From positions 1 through 38,862 of the forward strand of contig CANJQT010000029.1 of NCBI GenBank assembly GCA_947476475.1: DNA of 38,862 nt, read 5' to 3'. The notes beneath the pieces were generated by a model. That model made no database searches, was not told where the DNA came from, and saw only the letters and a program-made list of their open reading frames with translations. The stretch is from Paracoccaceae bacterium (lineage in GTDB: Bacteria; Pseudomonadota; Alphaproteobacteria; Rhodobacterales; Rhodobacteraceae). Shown piece after piece: positions 1-7,207 of the stretch. Each line of letters opens with the position of its first letter. Within the stretch, counting starts at the first letter, position 1. Made by a program: the position numbers and the translations under genes.

Positions 1-355
1 CCACCTGAAGTTGTCGTGGCAGCAATGTTTCCAGTGGCACAATAATGGTGGAGCCTGCCGCAGCCTGTGCGCCGTCCGGAAGCGCCAGCATGGTGATTTC
101 CGCCACGGCATTGCCCTTGGCATCTTTCAAAAGCTGATAGATCTCGCAGGGATCAGATCCATCTTTGGTCTTGAGGCAACGAAGCTCCCAGTCGCCGAAG
201 GTACCTTTGACATAAGGTTCCGCACCTTGCCCGACTGCCTGACCCATGGCGAGGCCAGTGCCGTCAGCCGGTGCCGTTTCTTGAGCGTATGTCGGAAAGG
301 TCAATGCGGTTGCCAGAACAATGGCAAGGCCGCAGGAGCGAGACAGGTCGAGCAT
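1..355 (-). CDS. Invasion associated locus B (IalB) family protein, C-terminus cut by window edge
   Basis: Reading the minus strand from ATG at 355 gives 118 codons that run off the left edge. The product opens with a signal peptide (hydrophobic stretch LAIVLATALTF, likely cleavage after TYA at residue 25). It then has the IalB pattern of a conserved FGDWELRC stretch followed by a second cysteine (DPCEIYQ) and a beta-rich continuation. IalB-family proteins are small exported proteins, periplasmic or envelope-associated. They were named from Bartonella invasion, but they are common in free-living alphaproteobacteria, where the role is unclear. The start is chosen because the signal peptide begins there. 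The Shine-Dalgarno is weak. The 5' flank holds structured RNA-like elements listed separately. Confidence 0.82.
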   Translation of the reverse strand, partial: MLDLSRSCGLAIVLATALTFPTYAQETAPADGTGLAMGQAVGQGAEPYVKGTFGDWELRCLKTKDGSDPCEIYQLLKDAKGNAVAEITMLALPDGAQAAAGSTIIVPLETLLPRQLQV

Positions 356-499
356 GAATTTGGTCCGTCGTAGTTTCTCTTTGGAGGGTGCTCTATCACG
401 CGAAGCCGGGGCTGTCAGGGCAAAAAGGAAAGCGACGCAAGCGCAACAAAGCGGGTTTTCGCCCATTGCATGGTCGACAAACTGACTTTTCCAAGAGAC

Positions 500-573
500 A
501 AATGCGAACGGGGCCCGATAGCGGGCCCCGTTCAATTCTTACTCCCTGTCGGACGGGCCGACTATCTCATTAG
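500..573 (-). ncRNA. Candidate small RNA or structured leader upstream of the ialB-like gene
   Basis: On the minus strand a good sigma70-type promoter (TTGACG at 607-602, 17-base spacer, TAGCGT at 584-579) predicts a start near 572. The first 75 bases downstream hold a small hairpin (GTCGG/CCGAC, 562-548) and then a perfect 12-bp stem with a 4-base loop (533-506). No ORF fits. The transcript could end at the long stem as a small RNA of about 70 nt, or it could continue as a leader to the ialB-like start 150 bp further on. The T-tract after the stem is poor, so termination is not certain. Sequence patterns only; no family recognised. Confidence 0.35.
506..533. terminator. Perfect 12-bp inverted repeat, terminator-like
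   Basis: GAACGGGGCCCG (506-517) pairs perfectly with CGGGCCCCGTTC (522-533) around the loop ATAG. Neither flank has a clean run of T, so this is a strong hairpin rather than a textbook intrinsic terminator. It lies downstream of the promoter at 579-607 on the minus strand. Confidence 0.45.
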
Positions 574-578
574 GCGCG

Positions 579-607
579 ACGCTAGAGGGCTTTCCTTTGT
601 GCGTCAA
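579..607 (-). promoter_or_regulatory. Sigma70-type promoter, TTGACG-N17-TAGCGT
   Basis: On the minus strand the -35 element TTGACG lies at 607-602 and the -10 element TAGCGT at 584-579, separated by exactly 17 bases. The -35 matches the consensus at five of six positions. The predicted start near 572 leads into the hairpin-containing stretch 500-573 and, further on, the ialB-like gene. Confidence 0.45.
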
Positions 608-651
608 CATGAAAAACATCGATCTGAATGGCCTATTCCTGTTTGAAAAGG

Positions 652-762
652 ACGAAAAAACCGCGCCCCGTTTATGGGGCGCGGCCAGTCTTGCAGGGAG
701 GAAATCACGCCCGGCAAAAAACACATACGCGCCGGGATGCCAGAAAGATGGCATTGCTTCGT
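652..762 (-). ncRNA. Candidate trans-acting small RNA with three stem-loops and a CCTCCC anti-Shine-Dalgarno segment
   Basis: Read on the minus strand, the stretch has three parts. First come two adjacent stem-loops: ATGCCA/TGGCAT at 754-737, and CCCGGC/GCCGGG at 736-710. Next is an unpaired segment with CCTCCC (701-696), complementary to a Shine-Dalgarno site. Last is a 9-bp GC stem followed by six T, a textbook intrinsic terminator. No ORF of plausible composition covers it. Alphaproteobacterial riboregulators often expose CCTCC-type loops (the CcsR and AbcR families do), but I cannot assign this one to a family. A convincing promoter is not visible; CTGACA at 779-774 is a possible -35. Confidence 0.45.
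655..684 (-). terminator. Intrinsic terminator, minus strand
   Basis: CCGCGCCCC (661-669) and GGGGCGCGG (676-684) form a perfect 9-bp stem with loop GTTTAT. On the minus strand the stem is followed directly by TTTTTT (660-655). No protein gene lies upstream on this strand before the divergent start at 856, so it probably ends a small RNA. Confidence 0.75.
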
Positions 763-855
763 TAAGATAGTATTGTCAGGACGTAAGGTTTTTTGGCGCA
801 AGCCCATCAGGAGGAATCGACTGGTGGGGCGCGCGCTTAAGGCAGGAGTATAGTC

Positions 856-2418
856 GTGCAGACTGAGTTGACAGGAACGGGCATTTTCGCGGGTGGTGGC
901 GGTGAAGGCTATGCCATTCCCCAAGAGCTGTTGCTGCAATACGGCAACAGGCATGGCCTCATCGCCGGTGCGACCGGCACTGGTAAGACGATCACGCTTC
1001 AGGTTCTTGCCGAAGGGTTCTCTTCTGCCGGCGTTCCGGTTTTCATGGCTGACGTGAAGGGTGATCTGGCGGGAATTTCCATGGCGGGTTCCGAAAGCCA
1101 CAAGTTGCACGAACCCTTTAGCAAACGTTCAGCGGTGATCGGCTATGACCTGGCCTACAAGTCTTTCCCGGTGGTCTTTTGGGACATGTTTGGGCAACAG
1201 GGGCACCCGGTTCGGACGACGATCAGCGAGATGGGCCCGCTGCTTCTGTCGCGTTTGATGGATTTGAGCGAGCCGCAAGAAGGCGTGCTGAATATCGCCT
1301 TCCGTATAGCCGATGAAGAAGGCATGGCGCTGCTCGACCTCAAGGATCTGCAGGCCATGCTGGTCTGGATCGGCCAGAATGCCGCCGAGATAGGCCTGCG
1401 CTATGGCAATGTCGCGCCCGCAACGGTCGGCGCGATTCAGCGACAGCTTCTGGTTCTTGAAAACCAGGGCGGGCTATCGCTGTTCGGCGAACCCGCGCTT
1501 GAGCTTTCGGACATGATGCGCGTGGCGCATGACGGGCGGGGTCAGATCAATGTGTTGGCGGCAGACCGGCTGATGGGTTCGCCGCAACTATACGCAACTT
1601 TCCTGCTGTGGCTTTTGTCCGAATTGTTCGAGGATCTTCCAGAAGTTGGTGACCCCGACAAGCCCAGGTTCGTCTTCTTTTTTGATGAGGCGCATCTGTT
1701 GTTCAAAGACGCCCCCAAAGCTTTGATTTCCAAGGTTGAACAGGTGGCGCGCTTGATCCGTTCAAAGGGAGTCGGAATTTATTTTATCACGCAGAACCCC
1801 GCGGACATTCCTGAGGACATACTTGGCCAGCTTGGCAACCGGGTTCAGCACGCATTGCGTGCCTTCACCGCCAAGGATCAGCAAGACCTGCACCGCGCGG
1901 CCGAAAACTACCGCCCCAATCCGCGCTTCGACACCGAAACTGCCATCAAGGATGTGGGAATTGGCGAGGCGGTCACCTCGTTTCTCGAAGCTAAGGGGGC
2001 ACCCGGCATGGTAGAAAGGACCCTGATCCGCCCGCCGGCCAGTCAGGTCGGACCGATTACGCCGGACGAACGCGCTCAGGTTATGGATGCCGGGGGACTG
2101 GCTGGAAAGTATGAGATGACGATCGACCGGGATTCGGCCTTTGAGAGGCTTCGGTCGCGCGCTGACGCCGCCGCAAAGGAGGCTGCCGAGGCTGACAAAC
2201 GCGCTGAACAGGCCAAGGCAGATGCGCAGGCGCAGAAGTCAGGCCGCCGTTACGACGACAGCAGCCCCTGGGGCCGCACCAAAGCGGCGCCAAGACGATC
2301 CTCGCGCAGTGACACTTTGGCAGAGACACTTGGTAAAAGCATCGTCCGCCAGATTGGAAACTCTGCCGGGCGCGCAATTGTTCGCGGCGTTCTGGGCAGC
2401 CTGTTCAAGTCGCGGTGA
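856..2418 (+). CDS. HerA-like C-terminal-domain ATPase (DUF853 family)
   Basis: 520 residues from a GTG start preceded by GGCAGGAG at 841-848. A Walker A motif GATGTGKT lies at residues 38-45 and a Walker B motif VFFFDEAH at 273-280. The ITQNP and LGNRVQHALRAFT stretches are typical of the HerA/FtsK-type ATPases annotated as DUF853 (YjgR in E. coli). The last 100 residues are rich in Ala, Lys and Arg and end in a Gly/Ala-rich tail. The family is a cytoplasmic hexameric-type ATPase, perhaps acting on DNA, with no settled role. There is no NurA nuclease beside it, so it is not part of a HerA-NurA pair. It stands alone, converging on the VWA gene with a 20-bp gap. Confidence 0.9.
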   Translation: MQTELTGTGIFAGGGGEGYAIPQELLLQYGNRHGLIAGATGTGKTITLQVLAEGFSSAGVPVFMADVKGDLAGISMAGSESHKLHEPFSKRSAVIGYDLAYKSFPVVFWDMFGQQGHPVRTTISEMGPLLLSRLMDLSEPQEGVLNIAFRIADEEGMALLDLKDLQAMLVWIGQNAAEIGLRYGNVAPATVGAIQRQLLVLENQGGLSLFGEPALELSDMMRVAHDGRGQINVLAADRLMGSPQLYATFLLWLLSELFEDLPEVGDPDKPRFVFFFDEAHLLFKDAPKALISKVEQVARLIRSKGVGIYFITQNPADIPEDILGQLGNRVQHALRAFTAKDQQDLHRAAENYRPNPRFDTETAIKDVGIGEAVTSFLEAKGAPGMVERTLIRPPASQVGPITPDERAQVMDAGGLAGKYEMTIDRDSAFERLRSRADAAAKEAAEADKRAEQAKADAQAQKSGRRYDDSSPWGRTKAAPRRSSRSDTLAETLGKSIVRQIGNSAGRAIVRGVLGSLFKSR

Positions 2419-2438
2419 TCGTTCGCCTCGGCAAGTTG

Positions 2439-3620
2439 CTAGGCCAGTGCCTTGACCGCTGCGGTAATTCCCTCCAGCGTCAGGGGAAACATCCGTTGAT
2501 CAAATATATGGCGGATCATGCCCACTGATTGCGTGTGGGGCCAGTAGCGTTCTGGAAGCGGGTTCAGCCAGACATTCGCAGGCCACTGCTCGCGCGCGCG
2601 CGCGAGCCAGACCTGGCCTGCCTCTGCATTCCAATGTTCATTTGCCCCGCCAGGGTGGGCAATCTCATAGGGCGACATCGAGGCGTCACCGACGAAGATC
2701 GCCTTGTAGTCGGCCGCATAGGTGCGCATCACATCCCACGTTGGGATCTGCTGGTCCCAGCGGCGCCGGTTGTCGCGCCAAAGGCCTTCGTAGAGGCAAT
2801 TGTGGAAATAGTAATATTCTAGGTGTTTGAATTCGGCCCTTGCCGCTGAGAAAAGTTCTTCGACCACGCGGATATGCGGATCCATCGATCCGCCCACATC
2901 AAAGAACAGGATCACCTTTACGGCATTGTGCCGCTCTGGCCGGGTCTTGACGTCCAGGTAGCCGTGTTCGGCGGTGGCGCGGATCGTGCCCGTCAAGTCC
3001 AGTTCATCATCCGCCCCCTCGCGCGCCCAGCGGCGCAGGCGTTTCAGGGCGACCTTGATGTTGCGGGTACCAAGTTCGACCGTATCATCCAGATTGCGAA
3101 ATTCGCGCTTGTCCCAGACCTTGACGGCGCGTTGATGGCGGCTTTGGTCTTGGCCGATGCGCACGCCTTCGGGATTATAGCCGTAAGCCCCAAACGGCGA
3201 CGTGCCGCCAGTGCCGATCCACTTGTTGCCGCCCTGATGGCGACCTTTCTGTTCTTCAAGCCGTTTTTTCAGCGTTTCCATAAGCTTGTCGAAGCCACCC
3301 AATGCTTCGATCTGTGCCTTTTCTTCAGCACTCATGGTCTTTTCGATGATTTTCCTTAGCCAGTCGCGCGGTAGATCGATCGCGTCCAGTACCTGGTCGA
3401 TCGTGATGGCCTCCAGACCTTTGAAGGCGGTCGCAAAGGCGCGGTCAAACCGGTCAAGGTGGCGCTCGTCCTTCACCATGATGGTGCGGGCCAGGTAGTA
3501 GAACCCTTCGATGTCGTAAGTCACCAGCCCCGCTGACATCCCTTCGAGAAAGGCCAGATATTCGCGCAGTGTCACCGGAATTCCGGCGCTACGCAGTGCC
3601 TCGAAGAAAGGCAGGAACAT
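2439..3620 (-). CDS. VWA domain protein of the CoxE-like family
   Basis: 393 residues. The N-terminal half is the helical CoxE-like domain seen in proteins paired with MoxR ATPases. A von Willebrand A domain begins near residue 233, with a MIDAS-type loop FFDVGGSMD at 239-247. The first motif is D-x-G-G-S rather than the usual D-x-S-x-S. In CoxE/CoxD and related MoxR/VWA pairs the two proteins act as a metal-dependent chaperone that matures enzymes or complexes; the client here is unknown. It is the last gene of the operon that starts with moxR at 6522, and it begins 4 bp after the small membrane protein gene. Sure of the family, unsure of the target. Confidence 0.9.
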   Translation of the reverse strand: MFLPFFEALRSAGIPVTLREYLAFLEGMSAGLVTYDIEGFYYLARTIMVKDERHLDRFDRAFATAFKGLEAITIDQVLDAIDLPRDWLRKIIEKTMSAEEKAQIEALGGFDKLMETLKKRLEEQKGRHQGGNKWIGTGGTSPFGAYGYNPEGVRIGQDQSRHQRAVKVWDKREFRNLDDTVELGTRNIKVALKRLRRWAREGADDELDLTGTIRATAEHGYLDVKTRPERHNAVKVILFFDVGGSMDPHIRVVEELFSAARAEFKHLEYYYFHNCLYEGLWRDNRRRWDQQIPTWDVMRTYAADYKAIFVGDASMSPYEIAHPGGANEHWNAEAGQVWLARAREQWPANVWLNPLPERYWPHTQSVGMIRHIFDQRMFPLTLEGITAAVKALA

Positions 3621-3624
3621 CGAG

Positions 3625-3789
3625 TTAGCTCAGGCTTTTCAGCGCGATAGCCAGAAAGAGCCCCAAGATCGCAAAGATGATGGCGTGGACTGCGGCATAC
3701 TGTGCGATATCAAGGCTCGATCCGCCGCGCTTGCGCGCTCGGTAAGCACCAAGAAGTGCGCCAAATAGAACGGCAGGAAAAAAGATCAT
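3625..3789 (-). CDS. Small two-helix membrane protein, 54 residues
   Basis: The product starts MIFFPAVLFGALLGAYRARKRGG, continues through a short basic loop and DIAQYAAVHAIIF, and ends in a second hydrophobic helix (ILGLFLAIALKSL). The ATG overlaps the stop codon of the upstream DUF2927 gene (ATGA), which sets this start against a longer reading frame extending to 3882. The stop is 4 bp before the VWA start. Similar short proteins in this family of bacteria are often labelled apolipoprotein acyltransferase, which the length does not support. The position suggests a membrane partner of the MoxR/VWA pair; that is inference. Confidence 0.7.
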   Translation of the reverse strand: MIFFPAVLFGALLGAYRARKRGGSSLDIAQYAAVHAIIFAILGLFLAIALKSLS

Positions 3790-5162
3790 TGCGTGGGCTT
3801 TCCGGCTTGGTTGGCCAGGTCGTCGATCAGTGCAAGATGCCGCCTGACCGCAGCATTCGAGGCCATGCCATAGCGCGCCCATCCAAGACTGTCGAGCCTC
3901 AGGGCATCGGCCGTCGATTGTTGCCCGGTTTTCTCAAGTGCGGCCGCCTTGACCATCATCAGGCTGGCAAGAAGGGCAGCATCCTGCCCAATCCGGGCCG
4001 CAGAAATGGACTGATCCGCCAGGCTGATTGCGCCCTGCCAGTCCTGTGCCGCAAGCGCAAACATGGCAAGTTGCAGATCGGCGTGGGCGGCATGCAGTGG
4101 AAGGTTGCGCGCACGGAACATTACCGCAGCGTTGGCAAATGCCGCACGCGCAGTCGCTGCCTTGCCACGCCCTTGAACGCGGCCAAGCGTTAGCCAGGCA
4201 AATCCTGTCCGGTGATCCTGCCAACCTTGGGATCGGGCAATGGCCAGGGCTTCTTCTGCCGCCGCCACGCGCCCGGTGTCTCTCGCTTCGCGCCCTAAGG
4301 CGCGGGCAATGGCTTCGCCAAAGGCACGCGGTGTTTGTGTGCTGTGGCTACCCGGATGGTTGCCCGCAGGATTGTCACGGGCCAGCACGCCGGGCAGGGC
4401 TTCCTTTGCAGCGGCCTCGCTCATCCCCGGCTGAAGCTCTGCGGCATAAGCGGTCCGCAGGATCACCATGTCAAAGTCGGTAAGAACGCTGTGGATATTG
4501 TCATCGTTGAAGATGGAATCCGGCAGACGGTAGAGATCGTTCAAAGGTCCCAATGCCTGCGCTATCTCTTCGTGCATGCAGTCGCGGACCTCTTGGGGGC
4601 TGGTGTCTGACGGGATGAAGACGGCGGCCCTCTCGCGGGACATGTATGTCGTCCAGTCTAGGTCGGCTTGGCTTGCCCGCCGATAATCAGCCCAGGAAGA
4701 CACACGCGGGACTACGAAACAGGCGGCGTCTTGCGCGCGGGACTGCATCTGCGCGCGTGGCAGAAATTCTATGGTGATCGAGGCTTCATCACCGCTTGCA
4801 AGATGTACAGGCAGGCGTGCTTCGTTTTGCAGGCGCCCGAGCAGATCCACGAGATCCTTATGTGCTGATCCTGGCACTGCACCCTTCATCCTGACGGTTA
4901 TCGGTCCGACAAAGCGCGAAAAGGCCTTGATCGGGCGTCCCTTCTCAAGACGGAAGGACAGGTCCAAGAAATCTTGGACTATTTCACTGTTCGACCGCAA
5001 AAACGGCGCGCCACCTGCGGCGGTGAACTGCCGCATTGGCGGAAGGGCAATTGAGGTAAAACGGTCGCTTATAGGCTGCTGCACCGGATGGCGGACCGCA
5101 CCACCGGCGCAAGCCGATAATCCTAACAGGACAAGGGCGAACAAGTGCCCGCGCATAGTCAT
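3786..5162 (-). CDS. DUF2927 lipoprotein with HEExxQ motif
   Basis: 458 residues from ATG at 5162, preceded by GGGAG at 7 bp spacing. A lipoprotein signal with lipobox LSAC puts the acylated cysteine at residue 18, so the mature protein should sit in the periplasm on a membrane. The DUF2927 core spans about residues 55-240 and contains CMHEEIAQALGPLND (from C195), then FNDDNIHS. HEExxQ resembles the metal-binding helix of a zincin with Gln in place of the second His. The C-terminal half has a repeated Ala-rich helical character, like TPR helices, including a motif with AWLTLGR. The gene overlaps the small membrane gene by 4 bp and follows the acetyltransferase gene by 16 bp. The function is unknown. 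Confidence 0.82.
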   Translation of the reverse strand: MTMRGHLFALVLLGLSACAGGAVRHPVQQPISDRFTSIALPPMRQFTAAGGAPFLRSNSEIVQDFLDLSFRLEKGRPIKAFSRFVGPITVRMKGAVPGSAHKDLVDLLGRLQNEARLPVHLASGDEASITIEFLPRAQMQSRAQDAACFVVPRVSSWADYRRASQADLDWTTYMSRERAAVFIPSDTSPQEVRDCMHEEIAQALGPLNDLYRLPDSIFNDDNIHSVLTDFDMVILRTAYAAELQPGMSEAAAKEALPGVLARDNPAGNHPGSHSTQTPRAFGEAIARALGREARDTGRVAAAEEALAIARSQGWQDHRTGFAWLTLGRVQGRGKAATARAAFANAAVMFRARNLPLHAAHADLQLAMFALAAQDWQGAISLADQSISAARIGQDAALLASLMMVKAAALEKTGQQSTADALRLDSLGWARYGMASNAAVRRHLALIDDLANQAGKPTQ

Positions 5163-5178
5163 GAGCTTTCTCCCGCAG

Positions 5179-5625
5179 TCATGCGCGGTTGTATTCAATG
5201 AAAGGTGTTTTGACCCCGATCCGGTCATATAGCCTGCGTGCGGTCTGGTTGAAATCCTGTGTCATCCAGTAGACAGACCCGGCCCCATGTGCGTCGGCTG
5301 CCGCATAGACCGACTCAATCAGGGCCTGTCCGACGCCTTTGCCACGTACGTCGGGGTCGGTGAACAGATCTTGCAGATAGCAGGTGTCCTGAAGCGACCA
5401 GCATGTACGGTGAAACAGGTAATGGGCCAAGCCAACTGGCCGCCCATCCAGTTCAGCCAATAGTCCACGGTATTCGCCCGGCGCGCCCGACAGGATCCGC
5501 GAAAAAGTGCTTGTGTAAACTTCGTCCGGCAATTCAGTTTCGTAGTAGGCTAAGTAGGCGCGCCATAGCCCTCGCCAGTTGGCCTCGTCATCATGTACCA
5601 TCGGACGGATCACGAAATCGCTCAT
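5179..5625 (-). CDS. GNAT-family N-acetyltransferase
   Basis: 148 residues, a single GNAT domain. The acetyl-CoA-binding motif A is DVRGKGVGQALIESV (about residues 91-105), with the usual C-terminal YDRIG segment near the end (NQTARRLYDRIG). GGGGAAA lies 4-10 bp before ATG at 5625 and sets the start. The substrate cannot be told from sequence. It lies between moxR and the DUF2927 gene on the same strand with gaps of 57 and 16 bp, so it is very probably cotranscribed with the MoxR/VWA genes, but a mechanistic link is not shown. Confidence 0.88.
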   Translation of the reverse strand: MSDFVIRPMVHDDEANWRGLWRAYLAYYETELPDEVYTSTFSRILSGAPGEYRGLLAELDGRPVGLAHYLFHRTCWSLQDTCYLQDLFTDPDVRGKGVGQALIESVYAAADAHGAGSVYWMTQDFNQTARRLYDRIGVKTPFIEYNRA

Positions 5626-5682
5626 GCGTTTTCCCCATTTTGGCCAGAGCCTAGCGCCAGACGTTGCGGCAGGCCAGCCTTG

Positions 5683-6522
5683 TCACCCCCGCGCACGCGC
5701 CATAAAGGCCAGCCGTTCGAACAGGGCCACATCCTGCTCGTTCTTCAGAAGCGCACCGTGCAGACGAGGCAGCAGATGTTTTGGATCGCGTTTAAGGTCT
5801 TCTGGTGCAAGGTCTTCTGCCAGTAAAAGTTTGAGCCAGTCCAGCACCTCTGAAGTCGAGGGTTTTTTCTTCAGGCCCGGCGTGTCGCGGATCTCATAAA
5901 ACTGTGTCAAGGCTTCGGTCAGCAAGGCGGATTTGATTCCGGGGAAGTGCACAGCAACGATCTTTCCAAGCACATCGGAATCAGGAAAACGGATGTAATG
6001 GAAGAAGCAGCGCCGCAGGAACGCATCTGGCAGTTCCTTCTCGTTGTTTGAGGTAATGATGATGACCGGACGGTTGCGGGCGCGGACTGTTTCGCCAGTC
6101 TCGTAGACATGGAACTCCATCCGATCAAGTTCCTGCAAAAGATCATTCGGAAATTCGATGTCGGCCTTGTCGATCTCGTCGATAAGCAACACCACCTTAC
6201 TTTCAGTTTCGAACGCCTGCCACAGCTTGCCCTTGCGGATGTAGTTCTTCACATCATGGACGCGGGCATCACCAAGCTGGCTATCGCGCAGGCGGCTAAC
6301 TGCGTCGTATTCATAAAGCCCTTGCTGCGCCTTGGTGGTCGACTTCACATGCCATTCAACCAGTGGCAGCCCGAGACTCAGCGCTACTTGACGCGCCAAT
6401 TCGGTTTTTCCGGTTCCCGGCTCGCCTTTCACCAAAAGCGGGCGCTCAAGCATTACTGATGCATTCACCGCAACAGTCAGATCCTCGGTCGCCACGTAAG
6501 CATCGGTGCCGTTGAATTTCAT
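5683..6522 (-). CDS. MoxR-family AAA+ ATPase
   Basis: 279 residues. Walker A GEPGTGKT lies at 33-40, Walker B LLIDEIDKAD at 112-121, and the sensor 1 stretch IIITSNNEKELPDAFLRRC follows, all typical of the MoxR group of AAA+ chaperones. The start MKFNGTDAYV at 6522 is the conserved family start; a longer frame to 6561 has no ribosome binding site. MoxR proteins form hexameric rings that work with a VWA partner to activate or assemble metal-containing or multisubunit enzymes. The partner is the VWA gene at 2439-3620, with three genes in between. This is the first gene of the operon. Confidence 0.93.
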   Translation of the reverse strand: MKFNGTDAYVATEDLTVAVNASVMLERPLLVKGEPGTGKTELARQVALSLGLPLVEWHVKSTTKAQQGLYEYDAVSRLRDSQLGDARVHDVKNYIRKGKLWQAFETESKVVLLIDEIDKADIEFPNDLLQELDRMEFHVYETGETVRARNRPVIIITSNNEKELPDAFLRRCFFHYIRFPDSDVLGKIVAVHFPGIKSALLTEALTQFYEIRDTPGLKKKPSTSEVLDWLKLLLAEDLAPEDLKRDPKHLLPRLHGALLKNEQDVALFERLAFMARARG

Positions 6523-6702
6523 TGGATTTCTCGCCTGTGCTCTGGCCTGATGCAAAGTCACATAAAGGCCAGTTCTATTTGCTGCAATGGCTGGCGTGAC
6601 CTAGTGACATCCCTTGCCGCATCTAGTATGGGGACGCCCCAGAAGGCCGGGATTTCTGTCTGGATCTGGTGCGCGGATCCGAGCCCGGAGGAGGAAGTGA
6701 AG

Positions 6703-7125
6703 ATGAAGCCTGAGGTCTTTCTTCCCGACGATTATCGTCCGGCAGAAGATGAACCTTTCATGAACGAGCGGCAGCTGGAATATTTCCGCCGCAAGTTGCT
6801 CGCCTGGAAGGATGAGTTGCTAGAACAATCCGCTGAAACCCTTGAAGGTCTGCAGGACAGCGCCCGCTCGGTTCCCGACATTGCAGACCGCGCCAGCGAA
6901 GAAACTGACAGGGCGCTTGAATTGCGTACCCGTGATCGCCAGCGGAAACTTGTGACCAAGATCGACGCGGCCTTGCGCCGCATTGAACATGGAGAATTCG
7001 GCTATTGCGAAATGACCGGTGAGCAAATTTCGCTCAAACGTCTGGACGCACGGCCGATTGCGACCATGACCCTTGAAGCACAGGAAAAGCACGAGCGCCG
7101 CGAACGTGTCCATCGCGACGATTGA
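6703..7125 (+). CDS. dksA: RNA polymerase-binding transcription factor DksA
   Basis: 140 residues from ATG at 6703, with GGAGGAGGAAG just upstream. The long coiled coil carries the tip motif SVPDIADRAS (the D-x-x-D-x-A of E. coli DksA), followed by ELRTRDRQRKL. The zinc-finger region reads FGYCEMTGE and later ARPIATMT, so only one of the four usual cysteines is left. DksA binds the secondary channel of RNA polymerase and, with ppGpp, shifts transcription in the stringent response. R. sphaeroides DksA also lacks most of these cysteines and still works, so the loss is not decay. It stands alone, followed by a strong terminator. Confidence 0.95.
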   Translation: MKPEVFLPDDYRPAEDEPFMNERQLEYFRRKLLAWKDELLEQSAETLEGLQDSARSVPDIADRASEETDRALELRTRDRQRKLVTKIDAALRRIEHGEFGYCEMTGEQISLKRLDARPIATMTLEAQEKHERRERVHRDD

Positions 7126-7160
7126 TCCGGTTTCCAGCCCTTCGATCTTGAACTACTACA

Positions 7161-7192
7161 AAGCACCGGCATCGAATGACGCCGGTGCTTTT
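7161..7192 (+). terminator. Intrinsic terminator of dksA
   Basis: AAGCACCGGC (7161-7170) pairs perfectly with GCCGGTGCTT (7181-7190) around a 10-base loop and runs into TTTT. It lies 36 bp after the dksA stop and 16 bp before the next start. Confidence 0.88.
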
Positions 7193-7207
7193 CATTGAGG
7201 GGGCAAT

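Noticed and set aside
11-373. Plus-strand 120-codon ORF at the left edge
   Set aside because: It is the shadow of the minus-strand IalB-family gene, which has a signal peptide and the family cysteine pattern.
500-762. SRP RNA, tmRNA or 6S RNA in the gap before the ATPase gene
   Set aside because: The conserved SRP apical sequence, a tmRNA tag frame and a tRNA-like end are all missing.
604-1110. Minus-strand 168-codon ORF over the region before and inside the HerA-like gene
   Set aside because: Cys/Arg-rich composition, no ribosome binding site, and it overlaps both the terminator stem at 655-684 and a well-supported gene on the other strand.
856-2418. HerA-like ATPase as part of a phage-defence system
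   Set aside because: No nuclease, SIR2 or other defence partner beside it; neighbours are housekeeping genes and the protein is of the widespread DUF853 type.
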